Assembly: GCF_020829645.1 (NCBI RefSeq)
Contig: NZ_JAIVFS010000009.1
Span: forward strand, 92,168-156,167
Source of the DNA: Nostoc mirabile CHAB5784
GTDB taxonomy: Bacteria > Cyanobacteriota > Cyanobacteriia > Cyanobacteriales > Nostocaceae
DNA: 64,000 nucleotides
Direction of reading: 5' to 3'
Below the pieces are notes generated by a model, which saw only the letters and a program-made list of their open reading frames with translations, was not told where the DNA came from and made no database searches. Positions 26,651-36,063 of this stretch are shown here, one piece after another. Within the stretch, counting starts at the first letter, position 1, and the number at the start of each line of letters is the position of its first letter. The position numbers were made by a program, and so were the translations under genes.

Positions 26651-27349
26651 TTATCTCTTCAAACGCATAAAACCTGCACCAATAAATAATGCCACAACCT
26701 GTCCCCAGAAGACAACACCCGATTGGTTTACGCCAACAGGAGGAATATTTAAACTGCCGATGCCATAAAATAATTGTTGCACAAACCACCAAAATAGATA
26801 GAAAAAAGCTGGAAGTTCGATGGGAATATACAAGATTATTAGCGGTAGAATTGTGTCAATTTTAGCTTTAGGAAACTTTATAATATATGCTCCTAAAACA
26901 GCTGCGATCGCGCCATTGCCCCCAATCAATGGTACTGTCAAACTCGGTTCCGCGACAATTTGCACACAAGAAGCGATCGCGCCAGCAGCCAGATACAATC
27001 CTAGATAGCGTCTATGTCCCAGAATATTTTCGACAGTCTTACCAAAAACCCATAAAAATAACAGATTTCCCAATATTTGACTAAAACTGCCATGTAAGAA
27101 TATTGCAACAAGTAGTGAAAATGTCCGCCAAATTACAATTATCCAAGCAGCATTGTTGTAAAATAATGCATTTGTAATTGCCCCACTAATTTGGGCTGGA
27201 ATCACACCCCAACTATTAACAAAATCACCTAATCCACCACTAAATTCTAGTTGAAGCTCCCATAAAAATACGGCAACATTAATACCAATCAACCAGTAAT
27301 TAATAATTGGCTTAGTCCGACAACGAATATTATCACTAATAGGAATCAT
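26651..27349 (-). CDS. Rhomboid family protein lacking the catalytic dyad
   Basis: 232 residues with six or seven membrane helices and the rhomboid layout: HGSFSQILGNLLFLWVFG (the L1/TM2 HxxxNxxF-like motif), GKTVENILGHRRYLGLYL and PLIGGNGAIAAVLGAYI. In active rhomboids the last motif is GxSG with a nucleophilic Ser; here it is GGNGA, Asn replacing Ser. The partner His, usually WxAHxxG in the final helix, is replaced by WGQVVAL. Both catalytic residues are therefore absent and it should be an inactive homologue with a binding or chaperone role. A TTCGTAA repeat lies directly upstream. Confidence 0.85.
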   Translation of the reverse strand: MIPISDNIRCRTKPIINYWLIGINVAVFLWELQLEFSGGLGDFVNSWGVIPAQISGAITNALFYNNAAWIIVIWRTFSLLVAIFLHGSFSQILGNLLFLWVFGKTVENILGHRRYLGLYLAAGAIASCVQIVAEPSLTVPLIGGNGAIAAVLGAYIIKFPKAKIDTILPLIILYIPIELPAFFYLFWWFVQQLFYGIGSLNIPPVGVNQSGVVFWGQVVALFIGAGFMRLKR

Positions 27350-27351
27350 AC

Positions 27352-27384
27352 TAATTCGTAATTCGTAATTCGTAATTCATAATT
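27352..27384. repeat. TTCGTAA short tandem repeat
   Basis: Four copies of AATTCGT (last one changed to AATTCAT) right next to the rhomboid start codon. Confidence 0.9.
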
Positions 27385-27409
27385 AAGAAACACCAAATAT
27401 TCCTATCTG

Positions 27410-27453
27410 CTCCCTGCCCCCTGCCCCCTGCCCCCTGCCCCCTGCCCCCTGCC
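27410..27453. repeat. CCCCCTG tandem repeat
   Basis: About six copies of the heptamer CCCCCTG between divergent genes, upstream of the Ser/Thr kinase gene. Confidence 0.9.
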
Positions 27454-27522
27454 TCCCCCTATCCCCCTTAACGTGTGGCAAGATTGAAATCAGATCGCAT
27501 CGCACTTAACTAGGCAAACGAG

Positions 27523-29658
27523 ATGCTAGGAAACACACTTGTAGGAAGATACCAGATTATTAGTAACTTGGGAGGTGGGGGTTTTGGTGAAACTTTTGTG
27601 GCAAGTGATACCCAATTACCCGGTTCACCTGCATGTGTCGTTAAGAAACTTAAACCCCAGGCAAGTGATCCCGTCACTTTGGAAACAGCTAGGCGTTTAT
27701 TTGATACAGAAGCACAAGTTCTGTATAAATTAGGAACTCACGATCGCATTCCCCAACTTTTAGCTTACTTTGAGGAGAACGCCGAATTTTATCTCGTACA
27801 AGAGTTGATCGAAGGACATGACTTGAGTCTAGAATTAATCCCAGGTAAAACCTGGAGTCAAGAGCAAGTAATTTCACTTTTACAAGAACTTTTGACAATC
27901 TTAGAATTTGTCCATCAACAGAATGTAATTCACCGTGATGTTAATCCGCGAAATATCCTCAGACGCCACCCAGATGGCAAATTAATCTTAATTGATTTTG
28001 GTGCAGTTAAACAAATTACTACCCAGGTGATTCTTCCCGAAGGCTCAATTAAAGGTACTGTTGCTATAGGTACGCCTGGATATATTCCTGGAGAACAAGC
28101 TCATGGTACACCAAAATTAAGCAGTGATATCTATGCTACAGGAATAATTGCTATTCAAGCTCTGACTGGATTATCACCAGAGGAAATAGTAAAAGATGCC
28201 GATACTAATGAAATTATCTGGCATAATAAAGCCACAGTAACGCCAGAATTCGCTCAATTCTTAGATAAGATGGTGTGCTACGACTTTCGGCAACGCTATG
28301 CTTCGGCAACGGTAGCATTACAAGCGCTGAAAGAGTTAACACAACCACCCGCCCAGACAATTGCATTAACTCCTATTTATCCACCAAAAAATATAAACAA
28401 ACCTCAACCGAAAAAAGGTATATTGGGTAAAATTTTACTAGCAATATTTTTAATTGGGGTTAGCGGAGTAGCATCAATATTTATTTTAAATAACATTAAT
28501 TCAAATAACGCCATAGAATTATCCAAGCAAGGAAATACCCTTTTTGATTTGCAACGCTATCAAGACGCATTAGAAGTATATCAAAAAGCCGTTAATATTA
28601 GACCAGATTATGCTCAAGGCTGGAATGGTCAAGGTAAAACGCTGTCTAAACTAAAAAAATACAAAGATGCGCTAGCGGCGTATGATAGAGCAATTCAAAT
28701 TCAGCCAGATTATTTTGAAGCTTGGAGTGGGCGAGGCTTTGTATTGGGAAATTTACAGCGATATCAAGAAGCGATCGCCTCTTTTGACAAAGCCTTACAA
28801 TTAAATAATGAAAGCTCGGAAGTCTGGAATGCTAAGGGTGAAGCTTTCAGTAACTTAAATCAATATGACCAAGCAATTAAATCTTATGAAAAAGCGATTG
28901 AGTTGAAACCAGATAATTACGAAGCTTGGTATAAAAAAGGATTAGCCTTACAAACTTCTCAGCGATACGAAGAAGCGATCGCAGCTTATGAAAAAGTCGT
29001 GGGTTTAAAACCAGACTACGAGCCAGCCTGGTATAATTGGGGAAATTCCTTAGTCAATTTGCGACGCTACCGAGACGCATTTACAGCTTATGATAAAGCT
29101 GTGCAATATAAGCCAAATTATTATCAAGCTTGGTTTTCGAGAGGTAATGTACTGCTCAATTTACAACGTTATCCAGAAGCGATTGAATCTTTTAATCAAG
29201 TAATCAAATATAATCCCAGTAATTATCAAGCATGGTATAATTTGGGTTGGTCGCTGCATCAAACCCAACGCTATGAAGAAGCAATAAAAGCTTATAAAAA
29301 AGCAGCAACACTTAAGCAAAAAGACTATAAACTCTGGTATAATTTAGGGAATTCGCAATACATTTTGCAAAAATACGAAGATGCGATCGCGTCTTATAAT
29401 AAGGCAGTTCGTTATAAACCAGACCATTCCGAAAGCTGGTATAGCAGAGGCAATGCGCTATTAAATTTGAAACAGTTTAAAGATGCGATCGCGTCTTACG
29501 ATCAAGCAATAAAATACAAGCCTAATTACCAACAAGCAATAGACGGACGCAATCAAGCCCAAATTCAACTACAAGGCGAAATATCAAAGCCTAAACCTGT
29601 AATTGTGCCAGTTCTCCCATTTCCTAATGCTACTAATTCACCGCAAACCACACCCTAG
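27523..29658 (+). CDS. Ser/Thr protein kinase with transmembrane helix and TPR domain
   Basis: 711 residues. Kinase domain about 1-275: glycine loop GGGGFGETF (17-25), ATP Lys 41 (CVVKKL), catalytic H137-R-D139 in HRDVNPRN, and D158-F-G. The usual catalytic-loop Lys (HRDxKPxN) is Asn, a change seen in some cyanobacterial kinases and possibly lowering activity. A helix near 305-320 (ILLAIFLIGVSGVASIFIL region) should anchor it, leaving about ten TPRs (about 330-690) outside the cytosol or across the membrane. TPRs suggest a protein partner. Start ATG at 27523; monocistronic. Confidence 0.92.
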   Translation: MLGNTLVGRYQIISNLGGGGFGETFVASDTQLPGSPACVVKKLKPQASDPVTLETARRLFDTEAQVLYKLGTHDRIPQLLAYFEENAEFYLVQELIEGHDLSLELIPGKTWSQEQVISLLQELLTILEFVHQQNVIHRDVNPRNILRRHPDGKLILIDFGAVKQITTQVILPEGSIKGTVAIGTPGYIPGEQAHGTPKLSSDIYATGIIAIQALTGLSPEEIVKDADTNEIIWHNKATVTPEFAQFLDKMVCYDFRQRYASATVALQALKELTQPPAQTIALTPIYPPKNINKPQPKKGILGKILLAIFLIGVSGVASIFILNNINSNNAIELSKQGNTLFDLQRYQDALEVYQKAVNIRPDYAQGWNGQGKTLSKLKKYKDALAAYDRAIQIQPDYFEAWSGRGFVLGNLQRYQEAIASFDKALQLNNESSEVWNAKGEAFSNLNQYDQAIKSYEKAIELKPDNYEAWYKKGLALQTSQRYEEAIAAYEKVVGLKPDYEPAWYNWGNSLVNLRRYRDAFTAYDKAVQYKPNYYQAWFSRGNVLLNLQRYPEAIESFNQVIKYNPSNYQAWYNLGWSLHQTQRYEEAIKAYKKAATLKQKDYKLWYNLGNSQYILQKYEDAIASYNKAVRYKPDHSESWYSRGNALLNLKQFKDAIASYDQAIKYKPNYQQAIDGRNQAQIQLQGEISKPKPVIVPVLPFPNATNSPQTTP

Positions 29659-29664
29659 TGGTCT

Positions 29665-29821
29665 ATCAAGTCAACAATGCTTAAGTAAACCAAGTTTTAG
29701 TAATCTTTCTCTCTTTCTCTCTGTGTTGCGCCAGTTGCTACAAGTCTCTTAACCGCAAGGGCGCACTGGCTTCTCTGTGCCTCTGCGGTTCCTTATTTAA
29801 TCCAAGCATTGTTAGCTTGAC
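29665..29821. repeat. MITE-like element, CAAGYYAACAATGCTT termini
   Basis: CAAGTCAACAATGCTT (29667-29682) pairs with AAGCATTGTTAGCTTG (29804-29819), 14 of 16 bases. The core carries GTTGCGCCAGTTGC and CGCAAGGGCGCACTGGCTTC, shared with elements that have other ends. Confidence 0.7.
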
Positions 29822-29835
29822 ACAGTACTAGTACA

Positions 29836-29863
29836 TTAACAATTCGGAATTCCGAATTGTTAA
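29836..29863. repeat. Perfect 28-bp palindrome
   Basis: TTAACAATTCGGAA and its exact reverse complement are joined without a loop. It could be a transcription terminator-like hairpin or a repeat end; no function is evident. Confidence 0.8.
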
Positions 29864-30060
29864 CAACACTCCTTATAGCCAATAATTGGAATTTTAGTTG
29901 ATTTTAAAGAATATTTTGAAATAAAAACTTATAGTACACGGCGTTAGTATAAGTTTCTTAATTATTTTATCAAAAGCTGTGAGCATCGGTAGTTTCTTGG
30001 GCAATCTAAAGATAACCTAGAATTTCTTCTTACCGAACTATGCCATTAAGGAGCTAACCC

Positions 30061-32496
30061 TTGATCCGAGCAAACTCCAGCCTATCAGCATCTAACAGAG
30101 AAAGTCATCCCTCACGAAATTTACTAATTCGATTTATTCTTGGCGGCACTACCCTTGTAGTCAGTATTTCTGCTTATTTTAGCTATCAAGCCGCTAGAAA
30201 TATGATGCTCAAAGATTTGAGACAGAGCGCTTTTTTAGAGGTACAGAGAGGGGGTGCTGAAATTGAGGAGTGGTTACACGTTCGCCAAGTGGAGGTACAA
30301 ACCCTGGCGAATACTTCAACTGTACGTTCCTTAAACTGGTCTGTGGCAGAACCTTATTTAAAGGCAGAAGTCAAGCGGATCAATGAATTTTTCTTGTTCC
30401 AAATAGCTACCCCGGATGGTTCATATTCCAATACAAAAGTTGGTCGAGCAAATAAAAATATTCAAGATCGAGACTACTTTCAAAAAGCAATTGCGGGAAA
30501 GAAGAATATTTCCGATCCCTTCATTAGCCGTTCTACAGGAATTTCTTTAATTGCGATCTCCACCCCGATTTGGTCAAATTCTACTATCAGTAGTTCACCG
30601 ATAGGGACTTTCCACGGCAATGTGAGAGTCGATCACATTGCAGAGGTTGTCAACTCCCTGTACTACGGTGCGAATAGCTATGCTTTTGCCCTCAATTCCC
30701 AAGGACAAGCGATCGTCCATCCTAACTCGGCGTTAATGTCAACTTTAGAAAAACCTGCACCCAGCCTGCTGAAAATTGGCGATCGCAATTTAAATGCGAT
30801 CGCGCAGCAGATGGTAAACAAACAACAGGGAATTGAGTTAATGGAAATTGACGGCACTAAAAAGTATGTAGCTTATCTGCCGTTGCAAGCCGCTAATTGG
30901 TCTGTAGCTTTAGTGATTCCCCGCGAAAATATTGAATCTCGATTGCAATTCCTCGATTTGATCGCCTTAATTGTTGGTGGATTGACAGTCACCATGATCA
31001 CCGTCTTGTGGCAGGTGCAAGCATTTGAACAAGCTGAACTAAAAAAGTCTAAAACTGCGGCTGATACAGCCAACCATGCTAAAAGCGAATTTTTAGCCAA
31101 CATGAGTCATGAACTGCGAACGCCCCTGAATGGCATTCTCGGTTGTGCCCAAATTTTACTGCGTTCCCCAGCTTTACCTAATCAAGAGCAATACCACGTC
31201 AATATTATTGAACAATGCGGCTCTCATTTACTGACATTAATTAATGACATTTTGGATCTCTCCAAAATTGAAGCAAAAAAGCTAGAACTGCATCCAGATG
31301 ATGTGCATTTCCCCTCCTTTCTCCAAGGAATTGTCGAAATATGCCAGATTCGGGCAAAACAAAAAGGCATTTTGTTTGTCTATAAACCCGCGATCAACTT
31401 GCCTACAGGGGTTCATGTTGATGTCAAAAGATTACGTCAGGTGTTATTAAATCTGTTGGGAAATGCCATCAAATTTACAGATGAAGGTCAGGTTACTTTC
31501 AATATTGAAGTAATCGATCAACCTCCCAGCGATCAGCAAACAATGAAACATCGCCTTCGCTGTACTGTAGAAGATACGGGAATTGGTATAACTCCCGCAG
31601 AATTGAGCAAAATTTTCTTGCCATTTGAACAAGTGGGTGATAAAAAGCGCCAAGCTGAAGGCACTGGGCTGGGTTTAGCGATTACTCGGCAGTTAGTACA
31701 GATGATGGGTAGCGATATCCATGTTAAGAGTCAGATCGGTCAGGGGAGTAGCTTCTGGTTTGAGTTGGAGATTCCCGAAGCAACTGACTGGGTAAAATCT
31801 GCGATCGCAGCATCAGAGAAACAAATCATTGGCTTTGAGGGTAGCCCCTACACGATCCTGATGGTTGACGATCGCTGGGAGAATCGCACAGTAATTACAA
31901 ACTTACTGCAACCACTGGGTTTTAATGTAGTTGAAGCCAGCAACGGTAAAGAAGGTTTAGAAATAGCGATCGCCCTCAAGCCAGACTTAATCATCACAGA
32001 TTTGCTGATGCCAGAAATGGATGGGTTTGAATTAATTGAACATCTGCGTCACACTCCAGAAATTAAGGATGTATTGATTATCGTTTCTTCCGCTAGTGTC
32101 TTTGAAGCCGACAAACATCGCAGTCTGCAAGCTGGAGGCAACGCCTTCTTGACCAAACCTATACAGGTAGATGAATTATTGCATCAACTAGAACAATATT
32201 TAAATTTGGTATGGATTTACAAGCAATCTCAGCCGGATGGAGAAAAAGCCAAAGAAGCAACGACAGCAAATAGCCAATCTGCTCAATTAACTCCTCCTTC
32301 CCCTCAAGTCTTGCAGAAACTAGTCACCTTAGCCAGTAAAGGTAACTTCAATGCCATTCTCAAGTTGGCCGATCAGCTCGAGGAAACAGACACAACCTTC
32401 GCGCCATTTGCTAACGAAATAAGGCAACTAGCAAGGCAATTTGATGAAGATTTAATCCTCAATTTCTTGATTCAATATGCAATGGAAACAGTATGA
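30061..32496 (+). CDS. Membrane hybrid histidine kinase: Cache sensor-HisKA-HATPase-REC
   Basis: 811 residues. An N-terminal helix (about 22-42) and a second near 300-320 bracket a periplasmic Cache-type sensor domain (about 45-295; DRDYFQKAIAGKKNISDPFIS is typical). The kinase core follows: His 350 in NMSHELRTPLN, N box LLNLLGNAIKF, G1 DTGIGI, G2 GTGLGLAI. A receiver with Asp 647 (IITDLLMPEMDG) and a C-terminal helical region close the chain. The start codon is TTG at 30061, with AAGGAG 8 bp upstream. The next gene starts at an ATGA overlap, so the two are co-translated and likely partners in one relay. Confidence 0.9.
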   Translation: MIRANSSLSASNRESHPSRNLLIRFILGGTTLVVSISAYFSYQAARNMMLKDLRQSAFLEVQRGGAEIEEWLHVRQVEVQTLANTSTVRSLNWSVAEPYLKAEVKRINEFFLFQIATPDGSYSNTKVGRANKNIQDRDYFQKAIAGKKNISDPFISRSTGISLIAISTPIWSNSTISSSPIGTFHGNVRVDHIAEVVNSLYYGANSYAFALNSQGQAIVHPNSALMSTLEKPAPSLLKIGDRNLNAIAQQMVNKQQGIELMEIDGTKKYVAYLPLQAANWSVALVIPRENIESRLQFLDLIALIVGGLTVTMITVLWQVQAFEQAELKKSKTAADTANHAKSEFLANMSHELRTPLNGILGCAQILLRSPALPNQEQYHVNIIEQCGSHLLTLINDILDLSKIEAKKLELHPDDVHFPSFLQGIVEICQIRAKQKGILFVYKPAINLPTGVHVDVKRLRQVLLNLLGNAIKFTDEGQVTFNIEVIDQPPSDQQTMKHRLRCTVEDTGIGITPAELSKIFLPFEQVGDKKRQAEGTGLGLAITRQLVQMMGSDIHVKSQIGQGSSFWFELEIPEATDWVKSAIAASEKQIIGFEGSPYTILMVDDRWENRTVITNLLQPLGFNVVEASNGKEGLEIAIALKPDLIITDLLMPEMDGFELIEHLRHTPEIKDVLIIVSSASVFEADKHRSLQAGGNAFLTKPIQVDELLHQLEQYLNLVWIYKQSQPDGEKAKEATTANSQSAQLTPPSPQVLQKLVTLASKGNFNAILKLADQLEETDTTFAPFANEIRQLARQFDEDLILNFLIQYAMETV

Positions 32497-33788
32497 AAAC
32501 TACTATTGGAGATCAAAAAAATTCTCTCAATTACCCTCCTTCCAGGGGAATTGTTTTAGTCGTTGACGATAACCCTGCCAATTTACAAGTTTTATCCAGC
32601 TTTTTGGATCAGTCTAGCTTTGAAGTTTGGGCCGCACGCAGTGGTGAGAAAGCCCTTCAGCGATTAGAAAATGATGATTTACCTGATTTAATCTTGCTGG
32701 ATGTAATGATGCCCGGTATAGATGGTTTTGAAACCTGTAAACAGCTAAAAAGCAATCCTCGTGTCCAAGATATTCCGGTCATTTTTATGACAGCCCTCTC
32801 AGGAACTGCTGATAAAATCAAAGGTTTGCAATTGGGAGCCGTAGACTACATTACCAAACCTTTTCAGCATGAAGAAGTCTTAGTACGGATCGAAAATCAT
32901 CTAAAGCTGAGAAAGTTGACGAAAACCTTAATCGCTAAAAACGCCGAATTAGAACAGACTCAAACTCAACTGATTCAAACAGAAAAGGTAGCAGCTTTAG
33001 GTCAAATCACAGCAGGAATTGCTCATGAAGTTAATAATCCCATCAATTTTATAGCTGGCAACTTAAATTTTGTTGAACAGTATGTACACGAGGTAGTTAG
33101 TTTACTGTATCTCTATCAAAAACATCTGCCCGATCCACCAGAGGAAATTAAAACCGCAATTAAAAAAAGCGATCTAAACTTTTTGTTAAATGATTTATCT
33201 AAAATTATTCAATCCATGCAAGTTGGTACAGATCGCGTTACAGAAATTGTGTCATATTTAAACAATTTTTCCCGACACAGAGAAGCTGGGAAAAAACTAG
33301 CTAACTTGCATGAAGGGTTAGAAAGTACATTACTCATTCTCGGACATCGGTTTAAATATAATGCTCATCAACCAACCATCCAATTAGTCAAAGAATATGG
33401 AAGCTTGCCACTTATTGAGTGTTTTGCTGGTGAAATTAATCAGGTTTTTATGAATTTAATTTGTAATGCGATCGATGCAATTGAAGAAAAATATAAAAAT
33501 AAGGATATTGAGACAATTTCTCAAAATCCTGGAGTTATTAAAATTCAAACTGAGGCGATTGGAGAGCAAGTTATTTTAAGAATTGCAGACAATGGCTCAG
33601 GTATAAACAACGCAGATAAAACAAAAATATTCGATGCTTTTTATACAACAAAATCTGTTGGTAAAGGGACAGGTCTAGGTCTATCTATTGCTTACCAAAT
33701 TGTGGTGAATAATCATCACGGCAAGCTCACATACCATTCCAAGCCAGGTGAAGGCATAGAGTTTATCATTGAACTACCCATCCGATAA
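32493..33788 (+). CDS. Response regulator/histidine kinase (REC-HisKA-HATPase)
   Basis: 431 residues, soluble. N-terminal receiver with Asp 70 (LILLDVMMPG), coiled-coil linker (NAELEQTQTQLIQTEKVAAL), kinase core with His 178 (GIAHEVNNPINF), and an ATPase domain (N box LICNAIDAIEEK, G1 DNGSGI, G2 GTGLGLSIAYQI). The AHEVNNP form of the H box is common in cyanobacterial kinases of this architecture. Its ATG overlaps the stop of the upstream Cache kinase (ATGA), so phosphate transfer from that kinase to this receiver is a fair inference. Confidence 0.9.
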   Translation: MKTTIGDQKNSLNYPPSRGIVLVVDDNPANLQVLSSFLDQSSFEVWAARSGEKALQRLENDDLPDLILLDVMMPGIDGFETCKQLKSNPRVQDIPVIFMTALSGTADKIKGLQLGAVDYITKPFQHEEVLVRIENHLKLRKLTKTLIAKNAELEQTQTQLIQTEKVAALGQITAGIAHEVNNPINFIAGNLNFVEQYVHEVVSLLYLYQKHLPDPPEEIKTAIKKSDLNFLLNDLSKIIQSMQVGTDRVTEIVSYLNNFSRHREAGKKLANLHEGLESTLLILGHRFKYNAHQPTIQLVKEYGSLPLIECFAGEINQVFMNLICNAIDAIEEKYKNKDIETISQNPGVIKIQTEAIGEQVILRIADNGSGINNADKTKIFDAFYTTKSVGKGTGLGLSIAYQIVVNNHHGKLTYHSKPGEGIEFIIELPIR

Positions 33789-33820
33789 ATGAGAATTTGC
33801 AAACCAAATAAAAGAAACAT

Positions 33821-33848
33821 GTAGGGGCACAATATATTGTGCCCCTAC
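33821..33848. terminator. Perfect GTAGGGGCACAATA palindrome, possible terminator
   Basis: A perfect 28-bp palindrome 32 bp after the receiver-kinase stop, followed by CTTGCATTTT. A related hairpin with the same GGGGCACA/TGTGCCCC arms lies at 53522-53550, so it may equally be a dispersed palindromic repeat. Confidence 0.5.
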
Positions 33849-33872
33849 TTGCATTTTAAAATTGTTAGATGT

Positions 33873-33975
33873 CAGTACAGTTCAGTTAAGCCCCAAATCC
33901 AATGCAAGAGACGTTGCAATTGCTAGTCTCTACATACCTAAAATCAATACCAAAATCCTTAACCCAAGCGTATTG
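33873..33975. repeat. Short member of the AATACGCTTGGGTTA element family
   Basis: Right end CCTTAACCCAAGCGTATTG is exact; left end CAGTACAGTTCAGTTAAGC resembles the degenerate left end of the 8.4 kb copy. Only 103 bp long, with GAGAC...GTCTC inside. Confidence 0.5.
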
Positions 33976-34016
33976 TGTTATATGTAACCAGTCTCTGAAT
34001 CAAAAAATTGTTGTGA

Positions 34017-35780
34017 TTAGCGAATATTCACCTCTTGCAGGTAATTTACTCCTTGCAGATATTCAATGTTAGTCACTGAGTTTTTAGAGACAAATGAATT
34101 TTTTATTTTTGCAGAAGCTACCTTTTGATTGCCAGCCAGCAGGCGTTGTTTTTGAGTATACTCATTCAATTTGACTTGAGCTTGAGCATAAACTAGAGTA
34201 TCGTTAGGAATATTTCGGAGAAATTTTACAGCCTGATTAAAATCACCAACAAATGCTTGTTTATAGGCTTTCTGTAAAAAGTAAGCTGCTCTGATCTGCC
34301 GCTTTCGATTGTACTCAGCCAACTTGTCTTGAACTAAAGCACCCGCACGACTTTCTTTAGGAATTTGCCGCAGATATTGTAATGCAGCAGAAAAATCTTT
34401 TGTCTCAGCACTTTCGTAAGCTTTTGCTAATAAATCTTGCGTCTGTGCTTCAATGTTGACGGATGCTTGCTGAACTAGTTTATCTGTTTTAGATTGCCAA
34501 TATAAAATATTTGGAATTTTAGCAACAGCATCAAGAACATCTGACCATCGGCTATCATGGAAAGCTGTTTGAGCTATTTGGTATTGTTGTGCAGCTACTT
34601 GCCATTGCTCTTGCCATTCTTCAATAGTGGCTTGCGCTTCTGGATAAATATTGCTGTGGGAGGGAATTGATTTAACAAGTGCGATCGCTTCTTCTAAATC
34701 TCCTGCTTGATATTGTTGTGTGGCTTTAGATAAAGTTTCTGTTTCTGAGTATGCAGGCGCAGCATTAATTAAAGAATATACACCAAGTCCCATCACTAAA
34801 GAATTAGCCGCCAGTCCTACTTTCATTCCTGTTAATAACGGAGATGAATTTCCAGATGTAGGATTATCATTTTCAATCGCCGCTTCTATAGGAAATTCAT
34901 CATCTGCTTCTAATATTTCTGGTGGCTGTTCCCATATTATTTGTTTGAGTACCCGCAGCACCTCACTGGCAGACTGAAAGCGGTCTTGGTAATTGTAGCG
35001 GATCATTTGGCTGAGAACAGCAGCTAGATAATCGTTAACTGGCGTGTTTTCAGAACGCCAAACAATTTCATTAGTATAAGGATCAGCTTTTAATTTTAGT
35101 GGTTCTAAGCCAGTTAAAGCCTGGATGGCAATCATACCCAAAGCATAAATATCACTGTTTGGCTGTGTTTCTCCAATAAATTGCTCTGGTGGTATATAAC
35201 CCAATGAAGTAACAGGAATTCTATGAATGGGCAATTCCGCACCTATGCCAAAATCGATAGACTGGATTGAGCCAAAGTCAATCAAAACTAACTGGCGTTC
35301 GGCATCATTATTACGTCTAATCAAGTTTTCCGGTTTGATGTCGCAATGGATCACGCCTTGAGAGTGAACAAATTCCAGAATACCTAAGACATCTATCAGG
35401 AATTCTACAACTTCCATTTCACTCCACAGACACCCCCATTCTTGATCGATAGGCAATTCCGCAGCTAACGCATGTCCTTCAATCCACTCTTGGACTAAAT
35501 AAAATCGCTCGTTTTCTTCAAAGCAGGCGATAAATTCAGGAATTTGGTGATGGCTTCCCAAAAGCTTGAGGGTTTGGGTTTCAGCCTGAAACAGTAACCT
35601 CAGCATCTCCAAGTAGTCAGATTCGGAACTATTAACTTTAATCTGCTTAACAACGCATTTGGGATTGTCTGGATAATCTACGTCTACAGCTATGTATGTT
35701 TGTCCAAATACCCCTGCACCCAGGCTTTGGATAATTTGGTAACGCCCTTGTAGTAATTTACCGATTATGTGGTAGGTCAT
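34017..35780 (-). CDS. Ser/Thr protein kinase with C-terminal repeat domain
   Basis: 587 residues. Kinase domain about 1-285: glycine loop GAGVFGQTY, ATP Lys 45 (CVVKQIK), catalytic loop HCDIKPEN (Cys for the usual Arg of HRD, so probably not activated through the RD-type mechanism), then DFGSIQ. A hydrophobic stretch at about 325-345 (GMKVGLAANSLVMGLGVYSL) may be a membrane helix. The C-terminal part has helical repeats of about 45 residues (YQAGDLEEAI, YESAETKDFSAAL, YKQAFVGDFNQAV), TPR-like. Substrate unknown. Divergent from the Uma2 gene. Confidence 0.9.
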   Translation of the reverse strand: MTYHIIGKLLQGRYQIIQSLGAGVFGQTYIAVDVDYPDNPKCVVKQIKVNSSESDYLEMLRLLFQAETQTLKLLGSHHQIPEFIACFEENERFYLVQEWIEGHALAAELPIDQEWGCLWSEMEVVEFLIDVLGILEFVHSQGVIHCDIKPENLIRRNNDAERQLVLIDFGSIQSIDFGIGAELPIHRIPVTSLGYIPPEQFIGETQPNSDIYALGMIAIQALTGLEPLKLKADPYTNEIVWRSENTPVNDYLAAVLSQMIRYNYQDRFQSASEVLRVLKQIIWEQPPEILEADDEFPIEAAIENDNPTSGNSSPLLTGMKVGLAANSLVMGLGVYSLINAAPAYSETETLSKATQQYQAGDLEEAIALVKSIPSHSNIYPEAQATIEEWQEQWQVAAQQYQIAQTAFHDSRWSDVLDAVAKIPNILYWQSKTDKLVQQASVNIEAQTQDLLAKAYESAETKDFSAALQYLRQIPKESRAGALVQDKLAEYNRKRQIRAAYFLQKAYKQAFVGDFNQAVKFLRNIPNDTLVYAQAQVKLNEYTQKQRLLAGNQKVASAKIKNSFVSKNSVTNIEYLQGVNYLQEVNIR

Positions 35781-36063
35781 GACCTGGTTACTTAGTAAGT
35801 TCTTTTATTTACTTTTTCTGCCATTCCCACCTGTTTCCGGAATACTTTAGAAATAAATGACTAAATTTTTGATACTGGAATATAAGTTTAATTTTTAAGT
35901 ATTTTTGCGTAATGAAATATAATTTTTTATTAAAATTCGTATCTTTTATTTCATTGACTATTTTCGATGAAATTCAAGCAAAAATGTCTAATGTGCAACC
36001 TGAGTTACCCTTGAGTTATGAGCAAATAAGTTTAAATTTTGATTTTGGGATTGAGGACTACTT

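Larger units (their letters stand above)
29659..30060. other. Gene-free region upstream of a sensor kinase
   Basis: Contains an inverted-repeat element (29665-29821) and a perfect 28-bp palindrome (29836-29863). The rest, to 30060, is AT-rich and includes the ribosome site AAGGAG at 30048-30053. Confidence 0.5.
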
